Part shown: piece after piece, positions 34,143-43,356 of the stretch | How positions within the stretch are numbered: position 1 is the stretch's first letter | How the letters are laid out: the number at the start of each line of letters is the position of its first letter | From: Streptomyces sp. BA2 | GTDB taxonomy: Bacteria > Actinomycetota > Actinomycetes > Streptomycetales > Streptomycetaceae | Direction: 5' to 3' | Assembly: GCF_009769735.1 (NCBI RefSeq) | Contig: NZ_WSRO01000002.1 | Span: 8,977,001 to 9,041,000 of the forward strand | Length of the DNA stretch: 64,000 nucleotides | Notes under the pieces: generated by a model | The model's database searches: none | What the model saw: the letters and a program-made list of their open reading frames with translations, nothing else | Told to the model about the DNA's origin: nothing | Program-made: the position numbers and the translations under genes

Positions 34143-35135
34143 ATGAGCGGCATGACGATGGTGAAAGACATCGATGTCCGCGGTACCCAGCACTGTGAGA
34201 CGACGGCGCTGGGCGTGCTGTTGCGGCATGAGGGACTCGACTTGTCCGAACCCATGCTGTTCGGGCTTGGCTCCGGGCTGTCCTTCATCTACTGGGACAG
34301 CAAAGCCATGGGCTTTCCCTTCCTGGGAGGCCGGGTCAAGCCGTTCGAGCTCACCAGGAACCTGGCCGCCGTACTCGGACTTGAGCTGCTGGTCGGGGAG
34401 ACCACCTCTCCGCGCAAGGCATGGCAGAACGTGGCGGCACCCATCGACGCCAGTCGGCCGGTCGGTCTTCAGCTCGACAGCTACCACCTGGACTACTTCA
34501 GCACCAAGGTGCACTTCGGCGGGCACGTCGTGGCCATGTACGGCTACGACGAACAGGACGCCTACCTGGTGGACACCGACCCGCAGGGCGGCGCCGTCTC
34601 GACCAGCCTCGCCAACCTGGCAAGGGCCAGGGCCGAGCGGGGCCCCATGACAGCCAAGCACCGCTCCTTCACCATCACGGCGCCAGGCAGCCTGACGTCG
34701 CCGCAGGACCGGATCATCCCCGCGATCAAGACCTGCGCCGACGCCTTCCTGAACCTTCCCATCGCGAACCTGGGCCACCGGGGCATCGAGAAGACCGCCA
34801 AGCAAGTGCCGAAGTGGCTGCAGCGCAGCGACAATCCGCAGGAGGACCTGCCACGGGCCGCCGTCCTCATGGAGAGGGCCGGTACCGGGGGCGCCCTGTT
34901 CCGCAATCTCTACCGGGACTTCCTCGGCGAGTGCGCCCAGCTGATCGACAGCAGCCATCTGCGCACTGGCCACAGCCTGTACACCGAGGCCGCCACCCTC
35001 TGGACACAGGTGGCCGCACTCGTCGAGACGGCAGGCGAATCAGGCGACGCTCAAAGCCTCATGCAGGCCGGCGCCATCCTCCACGACCTCTCGCGCATCG
35101 AACGCGATGCGATGCAGGCGCTCACCATGCTCTAA
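34143..35135 (+). CDS. BtrH-N / DUF4872 cysteine-peptidase-fold protein
   Basis: The 330-residue protein has the butirosin-synthesis-protein-H N-terminal fold (papain-like C39 type) plus a DUF4872 region. The likely triad is Cys18 in GTQHCETTA, H128 in HFGGHVV and the Asp in LVDTDPQG. BtrH is an acyltransferase that moves an acyl chain from an ACP onto an aminoglycoside, so the family joins or cleaves amide/ester bonds. No carrier protein or aminoglycoside cluster is nearby, so the partner is missing. GGGGGAGGGAGA precedes the ATG at 34143. Confidence 0.75.
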   Translation: MSGMTMVKDIDVRGTQHCETTALGVLLRHEGLDLSEPMLFGLGSGLSFIYWDSKAMGFPFLGGRVKPFELTRNLAAVLGLELLVGETTSPRKAWQNVAAPIDASRPVGLQLDSYHLDYFSTKVHFGGHVVAMYGYDEQDAYLVDTDPQGGAVSTSLANLARARAERGPMTAKHRSFTITAPGSLTSPQDRIIPAIKTCADAFLNLPIANLGHRGIEKTAKQVPKWLQRSDNPQEDLPRAAVLMERAGTGGALFRNLYRDFLGECAQLIDSSHLRTGHSLYTEAATLWTQVAALVETAGESGDAQSLMQAGAILHDLSRIERDAMQALTML

Positions 35136-35256
35136 AAGTTTCTCTTGAGAGGAACCGACGGCGAGCACTACGTGGCACGATGTCGTCACTGATGACCCGG
35201 ATGCCGCCCTCGCCGATGGCGCCGAATCCCCGCCGAGGCTGTCCGAGGGCGGTTCC

Positions 35257-35295
35257 GCGAAGCCGTACGAGGTGGTCCTGCGAAGCCGTACGAGG
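35257..35295. repeat. Direct repeat of 16 bp
   Basis: Two exact copies of gcgaagccgtacgagg at 35257-35272 and 35280-35295 lie 19 bp before the HAD gene, a 23-bp period. It may be a two-site operator. Confidence 0.8.
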
Positions 35296-35313
35296 GTGGT
35301 TACTGTCAGTCGT

Positions 35314-36135
35314 ATGGAACGAGTCGGCACGGTCGGCGCAGTACTGATCGACATCGACGGCGTACTCACGGTCTCCTGGGAGCCGTTGCCCGGGGCAATC
35401 GAGGCCATGGAACGGCTGCGCGACGCCGGGCTTTCCCTCGCGCTGGTGACCAACACGACCTCGCGGACCCGTGCGTCGATCGCCGCACGCCTCTCGGGGG
35501 CAGGCTTCCCTGTCACCGCCGACGACATCGTCACGGCTCCCACGGTCACCGCCGCGTATCTGCGCGAGCACTGCCCGGGCGCCCGTTGCCTGCTCCTCAA
35601 CGCCGGTGACATCCGGGACGACCTGACGGGTGTGACGCTCGTCGACGAGCAGGACACTGACGCGGACGTGGGTGTGGACGTGGTCATCCTCGGCGGCGCC
35701 GGTGGTGAATTCGGCTACGAGGCCCTCAATCGCGTCTTCCGGCAACTTCAGCACGGAGCCCGTCTGGTGGCGATGCACCGGAACCTCTACTGGCGCACCG
35801 CCGACGGCCTCGACCTCGACACGGGCGCTTTTCTCCTGGGCCTGGAGCGGGCTGCCAGGGTCGAGGCGGAGGTCACCGGCAAACCGGCGGAAGCGTTCTT
35901 CGCCGCCGCGCTCGCCCACCTCGGGGCGGAACCGTCCGCGGCGCTCATGATCGGCGACGACATCGAGTCCGATGTGCTGGCCGCCCAGCGCAGCGGCGTC
36001 ACCGGTGCCCTCGTCAAGACCGGCAAGTACCTCCCCGAGACCCACCGCGCCGCCACCGGCACGCCGGATCACGTACTCGACTCCTTCGCGGCCCTGCCCG
36101 CCCTCCTGAAACGCCTGGCCGAGGGCTCCGACTGA
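35314..36135 (+). CDS. HAD family IIA phosphatase
   Basis: The 273-residue enzyme has the HAD aspartate motif LIDIDGVL, motif II TNTTS, and motif III/IV GDDIESDV, with the cap typical of subfamily IIA (NagD/LHPP-like). The mutual order and length match LHPP/NagD phosphatases. The substrate, probably a nucleotide or a phospho-amino compound, is not evident. The ATG at 35314 was preferred for its agreement with the family start. Confidence 0.85.
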   Translation: MERVGTVGAVLIDIDGVLTVSWEPLPGAIEAMERLRDAGLSLALVTNTTSRTRASIAARLSGAGFPVTADDIVTAPTVTAAYLREHCPGARCLLLNAGDIRDDLTGVTLVDEQDTDADVGVDVVILGGAGGEFGYEALNRVFRQLQHGARLVAMHRNLYWRTADGLDLDTGAFLLGLERAARVEAEVTGKPAEAFFAAALAHLGAEPSAALMIGDDIESDVLAAQRSGVTGALVKTGKYLPETHRAATGTPDHVLDSFAALPALLKRLAEGSD

Positions 36136-36320
36136 GCCTGAGGCGGCGGTTTGCGGCGCGACATGGGAGGGGCGCCGGACGCTTCAACGCGGCCGCTCTG
36201 CTGGTGCGGATGAGGATGCCGGTAGTTCATCCGATCGGACGGGTGAGGGTGCCTGGTCTTTCGTCCGGGTACAGGCTCGGGGCTGAGCCTCCTGGTGGAT
36301 ACCTGAATTGGAGACGTGCC

Positions 36321-37313
36321 ATGCCCCCTCCTCCAGTACCTTCCGTTGCCGGCTCCCCGGTCGTACGAGGCAAGATTCCGGATCATCTGCTGCGGGTCAG
36401 CGACCTGGATCCGGGAGTGCTTCCGGCTCTGCTCGATCTGGCGGAGGGCATGAAGCGAGAGCCGCTGGGTTGGGCCGACAGCTTGCGTGGGGCAGCCGTC
36501 GGGTGCGTCTTCGAGAAGCCGTCCACGCGTACGCGGGTGTCGCTGGCCACAGCTGCTCAACGTCTCGGCATGGCTGCCATCGTGCTCAACCGGGACGAGC
36601 TTCAGCTCGGCCACGGGGAAACCGTCGCCGACACCGCCCGCGTCCTGTCCTCCTACCTCGACGCCATCACGGTGCGCACTTTCGAGCACTCCACGGTGGA
36701 ACGAGTGGCCGAATCCTCCTCCGTCCCGGTCATCAACGCGCTGACCAACAGCCACCACCCCTGCCAGTCCCTGGCCGATCTGATGACTCTGCGCGAACAC
36801 TTCGGGACACTGACCGGATTGCGTGCCGCCTTCATCGGAGACGGGAAGAGCAACACCTGCAACTCTTTCCTCTCGGCGTGTGCCGCCTCCGGCATGCACC
36901 TGGTCATCGCCAGCCCTCCCGGATACGAGACGGATGCGGACCTTCTGGACGAGGCCCGGCAGACGGCCGACCAGTCGGGCGGGTCCGTGTCTCTCACCAC
37001 AGAACCCGAAGATGCTGTCCGCGACGTGCAGGCCGTCTACGCCGAAGTGTGGGTGGCCATGGACAAACACCACCAGGCCGTGGAGCGGAGGACACATCTG
37101 GCCCGATACCGGGTCGATGACCTGCTTCTGGCCCACGCGCCCGAGGAGGCGATGGTCCTGCACTGCCTGCCCGCCGTACGCGGGCAGGAGATCACCTCCG
37201 ACGTCCTCGACGGACCGCGCTGCCTGGCCTGGCAAGAGGCAGCGAACCGGCTTCCCACCGCCCAAGCCGTGCTGCACACCCTGATCACCACGGCACAGCA
37301 GCGAGCCGACTGA
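36321..37313 (+). CDS. argF: Ornithine carbamoyltransferase (divergent)
   Basis: The 330-residue enzyme has carbamoyl-phosphate sites STRTR at 68-72 and HPCQ at 146-149, and the HCLP loop at 281-284. It should form carbamoyl-linked product from ornithine or a close analogue. The ornithine-binding loop, usually VSMG in this family, reads VAMD at 245-248, and the region before differs, so the substrate may be another amine. No other arginine gene is nearby; a housekeeping copy probably lies elsewhere. It is convergent with the methyltransferase and the two stop codons form one hairpin. Confidence 0.8.
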   Translation: MPPPPVPSVAGSPVVRGKIPDHLLRVSDLDPGVLPALLDLAEGMKREPLGWADSLRGAAVGCVFEKPSTRTRVSLATAAQRLGMAAIVLNRDELQLGHGETVADTARVLSSYLDAITVRTFEHSTVERVAESSSVPVINALTNSHHPCQSLADLMTLREHFGTLTGLRAAFIGDGKSNTCNSFLSACAASGMHLVIASPPGYETDADLLDEARQTADQSGGSVSLTTEPEDAVRDVQAVYAEVWVAMDKHHQAVERRTHLARYRVDDLLLAHAPEEAMVLHCLPAVRGQEITSDVLDGPRCLAWQEAANRLPTAQAVLHTLITTAQQRAD

Positions 37314-37347
37314 AACGGCATCCGACAAGCGCCGCGCCCCGTTTCAG
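37310..37347. terminator. Bidirectional hairpin made of two stop codons
   Basis: Arms ctgaaacgg (37310-37318) and ccgtttcag (37339-37347) contain the stop codons of the two convergent genes and can serve both. Confidence 0.65.
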
Positions 37348-38111
37348 CTGTGTGCGGGTGCCTGTGCGTGGGTGAAGACGAATCGGCCCTCGAATTCGAT
37401 CACAGGCCCGGGGTAGCGGGTGTCGATCTCGCGAAGGCCCTCGCCCAGCTCATCGTCGTCGAACGAGCTGAGAAGCGACATGAAGCGGTTGGCCACCCAA
37501 GCCAGCCACTTCTCCTTGGCGATCGACAACCGATACGTCTGGCAAGTCACCTCGACCGTCAGGCCGCAGTCGGTAAGCACCCTCGCCATGTCCGCAGGGT
37601 CGATGTAAGCCTGTTCATGTCGCTTCACCGCCTTGTCGAACAGCGGATAGTCGATGCGCAACGGCCAGGTCACGACGACCAGCCTGCCTCCTGGAGCGAG
37701 CAAGGCTGCCAGCGTCCGAAGTGCCGTCGGCACATCGCGAGCGTGATGGATGACGTCCTTCGCCAGTACCGCGTCGAGCTGCCCCGTGTGGGGGAGTCGA
37801 ACTGCCCCGGTGGCCAGATCCTCGATGGATGCCCGCACCGGTACGAAGGAGGTCATCGTCGGCAGCTTTGCCAGCATCTTCGCGGAAGGATCGACGCACA
37901 CGACAGTGAGTGCATGTTCAGCCATGGATCGCGCGTACAGGCCGCTACCGCACCCGATGTCCGCCGCTCGGTCCCCGGGACGGAGCCTGAGCCTGGCGTG
38001 AATACACCGGTTCATCCACGAGACAAACGCCGGGCTGTGGGCCCAGCTCTCTTCGAAGTCGTCGGCGAGCCGCTCGTAGTGGGCGGCAACGTCATCGGGG
38101 TGCTGAGGCAT
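37344..38111 (-). CDS. Class I SAM-dependent methyltransferase
   Basis: The 255-residue enzyme has motif I AADIGCGSGLYA, strand-2 acidic residue in CVDPSAKM, and DAVLAKDVIHHA as motif IV. It is of the ubiquinone/menaquinone-methyltransferase-like type. The substrate is unknown. Upstream sequence lacks a good ribosome site. It shares a 177-bp gap with the PBP-fusion protein. Confidence 0.82.
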   Translation of the reverse strand: MPQHPDDVAAHYERLADDFEESWAHSPAFVSWMNRCIHARLRLRPGDRAADIGCGSGLYARSMAEHALTVVCVDPSAKMLAKLPTMTSFVPVRASIEDLATGAVRLPHTGQLDAVLAKDVIHHARDVPTALRTLAALLAPGGRLVVVTWPLRIDYPLFDKAVKRHEQAYIDPADMARVLTDCGLTVEVTCQTYRLSIAKEKWLAWVANRFMSLLSSFDDDELGEGLREIDTRYPGPVIEFEGRFVFTHAQAPAHS

Positions 38112-38288
38112 GTCACCGTATCCACACGTCGTCTATGCAGGTCAAGGCGAGATACGCGTTGGCATCGACGGCTCGGTGCCATAAATCAGCTTCACCTGCG
38201 TGCCGGCCCCACGCACCACGGCATCCGCCATCCGGGGCCGGTGACGTCCACCTTGAAGTGCCCCCGAGGACCGCCGCTCGGCCAGGCG

Positions 38289-41069
38289 TCAGTGTTTGTC
38301 CTGAGGGCATTCGTACTGCTTGTCGGGGCCCCAATGGTCCACCGGGCCTTTGGCGTTCTGTTTGAACGCGCCGCAGTGCAGGACCATCCGCTGCCCCTTT
38401 GCCGTGTGGTTGAGCATCACGAGCGCCTTGTTCAAGGGTGGGTTGGAGCCGGGCCCCTTCGGAATCCTGATCTCCCCGCTGACGCCTTCGAAGGCAATGC
38501 CCTCGTCGAGCTTGGACTTGACCCCCTCGGCGTCCACAGCGTCCACGCTCGTGTACTGCCTGTCCGCCGCCGAGGACAGCACCTTGAGCGCATCATGCGC
38601 CAGTGCCACGTGTCCGTCGTTGATCCAGGGATCGCGGTCCGTGTACCGGCGGATGTAGCGCTTGATGAACGCCTTGGCCTCATTGTTCTCGTCAGCGTGC
38701 CCGTTGGGCAGCACATGCACGGTGTGGTACAGCCGCAGCCACTTCTTGTCCAGGTACAGGCCGCCGAGCGCGGCATTGGTGAGTTCGTTGCTGCCGATGA
38801 CCGTCAGCGGTAGCCCGCCACAACCGGCATCGGGCCCATAGGCGTTGACGAACTTGGTGAAGCTCTCGACGCGGGAGGCCCAGTAGACGACCGTGCGGCG
38901 GTCCTTCTTGACGACGTCGCACACGTGCTGGGCGGTGTCCTGGGCGGAGACGTCCGTGCCTTCCCCTCCGGGGAACTCCCATGTCTCGGTGCCCGCGCCG
39001 AACTTGTGGACGAACTTCCCGCCCAGTTCGCGGGTGTAGAGATCGTTGGGGTCCTTGACGACCAGGGCACGCGTGGAGGTCGCGCAGTTCCCCGGCGTCG
39101 TCTCGATGATGTTCCCGTCGCGCGCGAACTGCGCGGCGATGGCCGTCTCACGGCTGTTGTCCGGGGACATCGGCCGGTAGTACGAGCCGGCGTCCTGCAT
39201 GGCGTCCGCCGTGGCCGTCGTGCCGATCACCGGAACCTTCCCGTTACTGAGGATGCGCGCGGCCTGCTTTGTCAGCTGCCGGCTCTCCCTGAACCCGATC
39301 ACGCCCACGATCGTCCGGCTGTCCTGCCGCTCCTTGTTCGCTTCGGCATCCTTGACGACGTCTCGTGCATGCCGGACGACGTTCTTGAACTTCCTTCCGG
39401 TATCCCTGACTTCGACATACAGCCGCACCCGGTCCTCGTCCTGCGACGCCAGACGGTTCAGCTCTTCCTGGGCCAGGAGGATCCCCCGCAGTTCGGGGAT
39501 CATGCCGTTCATGACCACCTGATCCGGGTCGGGATCCACTCCCGCCCCCAGGTAGACCACCCTGCGCACCGGCTTGTCGAACTTCTTCTCGGCGGTCAGC
39601 GCCTTGGCGTTGAGGTCTTTGATCGCGGCGAGGACCTCCTCGTACTGCTCCTGGGGCGTCTTGCCCTCGTCCGCCGCCTCGGGCACCGTACCGGGAGTGC
39701 CTTGCCCTTGGACAACCTCTCCGTCCAGGCAGGCCTGGGCCTCCGGCGGATCGATTCCGTAGCACACGGCCGTGGACAGCATGGCGAGTACCAGACCACA
39801 AATCGCCAGTTCGCCGGTCAGCTCCGTCCGCGGCCCCCAGCGAAACTTCTTCACCGGCGCCGGATGCAGACGTTCCCCCTGGTCGGGCTCGGCCTCGTCG
39901 GCGGAGTGCGGCCGCCGCGCCGACACCAGCAGCGGGAGCGGAGGGTTCGCAGGATCGGCGGCCGGGGACAGCCTGTCCGCCGCTTCGTTCAGGTCCCGGC
40001 ACTTCGGCCAGCCTTCGTCCGCGTAGGCGGCGGCATACCCCGCGCCGACAAGGAGCAGAGAGGCGCTTCCCGCCTCGGCGGCGACCTTCAGATATGTGCT
40101 CAGGAACCGTCGGGTCAGCTCCTCGCCGGGCGAGCCCTCCGGCGGCAGGTGGAACAGGACCACGCGCCGGGACCTGCGGCGGCGCGCCCAGGCGCCGAAC
40201 CACCCCGGCCTGGCCCGCGCGAGGTCCGCGAGCAGGGCGCGGAACAGCAGTTCCTCGAAGATCTCGAGCTGCCCCTGATCGCCGTCCCGCAGCGTGAGCA
40301 GGTTGCTCGCCCGCTCGAAGAACCGGCCTGACGGATCAATACCTCGCCAGGACACGAACCAGCTTTTCTTGGACCTGATGAGCCGCCGGCTCCACCAGCT
40401 CGCCCAGCACCACCGCGGGAAGGTGTAAAGGAGCGGCCCAGCCACCAGCCACACCTTGTCGACCCAGCCACCCACCTGCGCGGATTCCGCGCAGCTCAGC
40501 TTCGTCAGCGCGCCGAGGAACCCGCTCTTGGCGCGCAGCGAGTAGATGTGGTCGCGCAGCGGCTTCTCGTCGAGGACCCTCTGGCCTGCCGGGGTCTGCT
40601 CTGTCTGGGCCAGCTCCGCCCTGGCCTGCTCCGTCTGGGTCCGCTCCACGAGCTCTTGCATCAGCTGGAAGGTCCGCAGCCGCAGCTTCCCGACCCGGGG
40701 AGGACTCGCTCCGTTCAGGCCGTTGCCCGCACGCAGGGTCAACGAGACCTGCGGTGCCTGATCGGCAGGAGCATCCGGGAGACGGCGCGCCCTGGCGTAG
40801 GCGACCAGCTTCTCCTCGGGCCCCAGAATGAAGGCGAACTTGTCCAGGAGCTCGTCCGAGAAGCCTTCGTCCCCCGTGTCCAGCAGCATCGCCGGCAGCA
40901 CCTTGTCCCGCAGACACTTCCAGTCGGCCCGGGGAGGGACCACCGCCTTCCTGAAGGCGGGCAGGAAATCACGTGAACGGGGAAAGGCCGGGAACCTCTG
41001 CTCATGCCCTGGACGGAACGCGTGCCCAGGTGTGGGGTCGTGCCGGTTCGGCGGTACGGGACGGTTCAT
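38289..41069 (-). CDS. Membrane sensor with extracellular type-I periplasmic-binding domain
   Basis: The 926-residue protein is an uncommon fusion. Residues 1-410 are a basic, mostly helical cytoplasmic region of unrecognised fold. Residues 417-438 form a membrane helix (LAICGLVLAMLSTAV). The extracellular part from about 485 to the end has the type-I periplasmic-binding fold of branched-chain-amino-acid ABC binding proteins (VVYLGAGVDPD, VGVIGFRESRQLTKQAA, VPVIGTTATADAM, YYRPMSPDN). It has no signal peptide or lipobox. A ligand-sensing role across the membrane is inferred. A second hydrophobic stretch at 205-226 might also insert. The ATG at 41069 follows GGAGG. Confidence 0.75.
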   Translation of the reverse strand: MNRPVPPNRHDPTPGHAFRPGHEQRFPAFPRSRDFLPAFRKAVVPPRADWKCLRDKVLPAMLLDTGDEGFSDELLDKFAFILGPEEKLVAYARARRLPDAPADQAPQVSLTLRAGNGLNGASPPRVGKLRLRTFQLMQELVERTQTEQARAELAQTEQTPAGQRVLDEKPLRDHIYSLRAKSGFLGALTKLSCAESAQVGGWVDKVWLVAGPLLYTFPRWCWASWWSRRLIRSKKSWFVSWRGIDPSGRFFERASNLLTLRDGDQGQLEIFEELLFRALLADLARARPGWFGAWARRRRSRRVVLFHLPPEGSPGEELTRRFLSTYLKVAAEAGSASLLLVGAGYAAAYADEGWPKCRDLNEAADRLSPAADPANPPLPLLVSARRPHSADEAEPDQGERLHPAPVKKFRWGPRTELTGELAICGLVLAMLSTAVCYGIDPPEAQACLDGEVVQGQGTPGTVPEAADEGKTPQEQYEEVLAAIKDLNAKALTAEKKFDKPVRRVVYLGAGVDPDPDQVVMNGMIPELRGILLAQEELNRLASQDEDRVRLYVEVRDTGRKFKNVVRHARDVVKDAEANKERQDSRTIVGVIGFRESRQLTKQAARILSNGKVPVIGTTATADAMQDAGSYYRPMSPDNSRETAIAAQFARDGNIIETTPGNCATSTRALVVKDPNDLYTRELGGKFVHKFGAGTETWEFPGGEGTDVSAQDTAQHVCDVVKKDRRTVVYWASRVESFTKFVNAYGPDAGCGGLPLTVIGSNELTNAALGGLYLDKKWLRLYHTVHVLPNGHADENNEAKAFIKRYIRRYTDRDPWINDGHVALAHDALKVLSSAADRQYTSVDAVDAEGVKSKLDEGIAFEGVSGEIRIPKGPGSNPPLNKALVMLNHTAKGQRMVLHCGAFKQNAKGPVDHWGPDKQYECPQDKH

Positions 41070-41161
41070 GGAAAGCCTCCAGCTCTCCTCCACGATCAAT
41101 GAGTTGCCGGTCGCGACACGGCTCCGTTCGGCTGAGCGCGACTCGACGTGGTGGGCCTGTC

Positions 41162-42478
41162 TCAGCGCAGTTCGATGCCGCGGGTTTCGGGAAGCCCCAG
41201 CAGTGAGACGTAGGCCAGCGCATAGCCTGCGGCGGCGAAGCCGAGCGCGCCGCCCACGCCCCAGCTGTCGGACAGGAATCCGACGAGGGTGGGGAAGGCG
41301 GCTCCGACGGCCCGGCCGGTGTTGTACGTGAACCCCTGCCCGGTGCCGCGTACTTCGGTGGGGTAGAGCTCGGCGAGGAAGGAGCCGAAGCTGGAGAAGA
41401 TCGCCGACATGCAGAACCCGAGCGGGAAGCCGAGCAGCAGAGAGGCTTCGTCCCAACCGGCGGGTACCTGGGAGTAGCACAGCACGCACAGGGCCGACAG
41501 CACGGCGAAGATCTGGATGGTGAGCCGACGCCCCAGCCGGTCAGCCAGGTGGGCGCCCGTCACGTAACCGGAGAACGCACCGACGATCTGTACGACGAGG
41601 AACCCGCCGACGCCGGTCACCGAGAGGCCCCGCTCGTCGTTGAGGTACTTGGGAATCCAGGTCGCCAGCGTGTAGTAGCCGCCCTGCACACCTGTGGACA
41701 GCAGGCCGGCCAGCAGGGTCGTACGCAGCAGCGGCCCCCGGAAGATGTCCGCGAACGAGTGCGAGCGTGCCGCTGCCTTCAACCGCTCGGCGGCGGCGGG
41801 CGCGTCCTTCACGTTGCGCCGGACGTAGAACACGAGCAGCGCGGGCAGTGCGCCGGTGAAGAACAGCACCCGCCATGCGATGTCGTCATCTACGAGGTTG
41901 TACACGAGGGTGTACGAGAGAACGGCCAGCCCCCAGCCGACGGCCCAGGCCGACTGGATCCATCCGAGGGTGCGTCCGCGGTGACGACTCGCCGCGTATT
42001 CGGCCACCAGGACCGCGCCGACCGCCCACTCCCCGCCGAACCCGACCCCTTGCAGTGCCCGGAAGACCAACAGGGTGCCGAAGTTGGGCGCGAAGCCGCA
42101 GGCGACCGTGAAGATCGCGTACACACTCACCGTCCACATCAGCGCGCGTACGCGGCCGACGCGGTCGGCGAGCACTCCGGCCAAGGCCCCGCCCACAGCG
42201 GACATGAGCAGAGTCACCGTGGCCAGCAGGCCGGTCTGGCCGTTGTCGAGCCCGAAGTAGACGCCGATGGCGGCCAGGCTCAGTGGCAGCACGTAGAAGT
42301 CGTACGAGTCCAGGCCGTAGCCGCCGTACGCGCCGAGGAAGGCGCGCCGCCCATCGGGGCCGAGCTCGTGGAACCAGGCGAACCGGCGTTCGCCGTGGTC
42401 CGGGGAGGCGGCTTGCTCCGGAGCGGTGGTCGCGTCCGTGGAGGTGGCCTTGTCCGGGGAGGGAGAACTCATGCTCAT
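41162..42478 (-). CDS. MFS transporter
   Basis: The 438-residue protein has about 12 membrane segments and MFS signatures: the loop 2-3 motif GVLADRVGRVRALMW and the loop 8-9 motif AHLADRLGRR, plus LVFRALQGVGFGGEWAVG. This layout fits the sialic-acid/aromatic-acid:H+ symporter branch. The substrate is not evident. It is divergent from the GntR/FCD gene at 42630, the likely local regulator. Confidence 0.88.
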   Translation of the reverse strand: MSMSSPSPDKATSTDATTAPEQAASPDHGERRFAWFHELGPDGRRAFLGAYGGYGLDSYDFYVLPLSLAAIGVYFGLDNGQTGLLATVTLLMSAVGGALAGVLADRVGRVRALMWTVSVYAIFTVACGFAPNFGTLLVFRALQGVGFGGEWAVGAVLVAEYAASRHRGRTLGWIQSAWAVGWGLAVLSYTLVYNLVDDDIAWRVLFFTGALPALLVFYVRRNVKDAPAAAERLKAAARSHSFADIFRGPLLRTTLLAGLLSTGVQGGYYTLATWIPKYLNDERGLSVTGVGGFLVVQIVGAFSGYVTGAHLADRLGRRLTIQIFAVLSALCVLCYSQVPAGWDEASLLLGFPLGFCMSAIFSSFGSFLAELYPTEVRGTGQGFTYNTGRAVGAAFPTLVGFLSDSWGVGGALGFAAAGYALAYVSLLGLPETRGIELR

Positions 42479-42545
42479 GGCCGTGCACCTCTCAAGGGGC
42501 TTGATGGGGCCGCGAGTTGATGAATCGTCACCGTAGGGGATTGGT

Positions 42546-42577
42546 GAACAATCCGACAAGAGGATGCGTCATTGTTC
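42546..42577. promoter_or_regulatory. Dyad GAACAAT / ATTGTTC, candidate GntR operator
   Basis: Arms gaacaat (42546-42552) and attgttc (42571-42577) are separated by 18 bp within the 151-bp divergent MFS/GntR region. This dyad is AT-rich for this genome and well placed. Confidence 0.5.
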
Positions 42578-42629
42578 CTCCCCGAGGGGTGTCATATGGT
42601 CAGCCCTGAGGTCTGAGGAAGGAGCATCC

Positions 42630-43319
42630 ATGAGCCGCCAAGCGGATCAACTCGCGGGCGACAAATACCTGTTGGGGCGCTCGAGCATCTCCGAACGGGT
42701 GGCGGATCTGCTGCGCATACGCATCGGCGAGGGTCAGTTCAAGCCTGGCGCAAAACTGTCCGAGGACGAGATCTGCACGGCCCTCGCAGTCTCCCGCAAC
42801 ACCCTTCGGGAAGCCTTCCGCCTGCTGACCCATGAACGACTGCTGGTCCACGAGCTCAACCGGGGAGTCTTCGTGCGCATACCGAGCGCCGCGGACGTCG
42901 CCGACATCTACCGGGTGCGGCTCCTGGTGGAGTGCGCCGTCGTCCGCTCGCTGGGGCAGCCGCCCTACCCCCTGGACGGCCTGGCGGCTGCCGTGGCCGA
43001 CGGCGAGGGGGCCACCGCGGCGGAGGACTGGGATGCGCTGGGTACGGCGAACTTCCACTTCCACCGGGAACTCGTCGCCCTGGCCGACAGCCCCCGCATC
43101 GATGAATGCATGCGCACAGTCCTGGCCGAACTCCGCCTGGCCTTCCATGCGTTGAAAGACCCGAAGGCCCTGCACTCCCCGTACCTGGAACGCAACCGCG
43201 CCCTGCTGGAGACGCTGGAGAAGGGCGACACGACTCAGGCGGAGCAGCTGCTCCAGGGCTACCTCGCCCACTCCAGCGACAACTTGACGCGCGCCGCGAG
43301 CGGCCAGGAAGGAGCGTGA
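42630..43319 (+). CDS. GntR family regulator with FCD domain
   Basis: The 229-residue protein has a winged helix (SISERVADLLRIRIGEGQFKPG, SEDEICTALAVSRNTLREAF) and a FadR/FCD-type helical effector domain with candidate metal/ligand residues (FHFHRELVALA and the C-terminal HSSDNL). It probably represses the divergent MFS gene until an organic acid binds. The ATG at 42630 follows AAGGAG. Confidence 0.88.
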   Translation: MSRQADQLAGDKYLLGRSSISERVADLLRIRIGEGQFKPGAKLSEDEICTALAVSRNTLREAFRLLTHERLLVHELNRGVFVRIPSAADVADIYRVRLLVECAVVRSLGQPPYPLDGLAAAVADGEGATAAEDWDALGTANFHFHRELVALADSPRIDECMRTVLAELRLAFHALKDPKALHSPYLERNRALLETLEKGDTTQAEQLLQGYLAHSSDNLTRAASGQEGA

Positions 43320-43356
43320 GTTTCGGGCTCCCGCCCGCCCCGGTCGAGTGGTCGGC

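Noticed and set aside
38289..42478. PBP-fusion and MFS genes as one transport operon.
   Set aside because: Though on the same strand and near, the MFS gene has its own GntR partner and the PBP fusion has a membrane anchor and cytoplasmic domain not seen in transport complexes.
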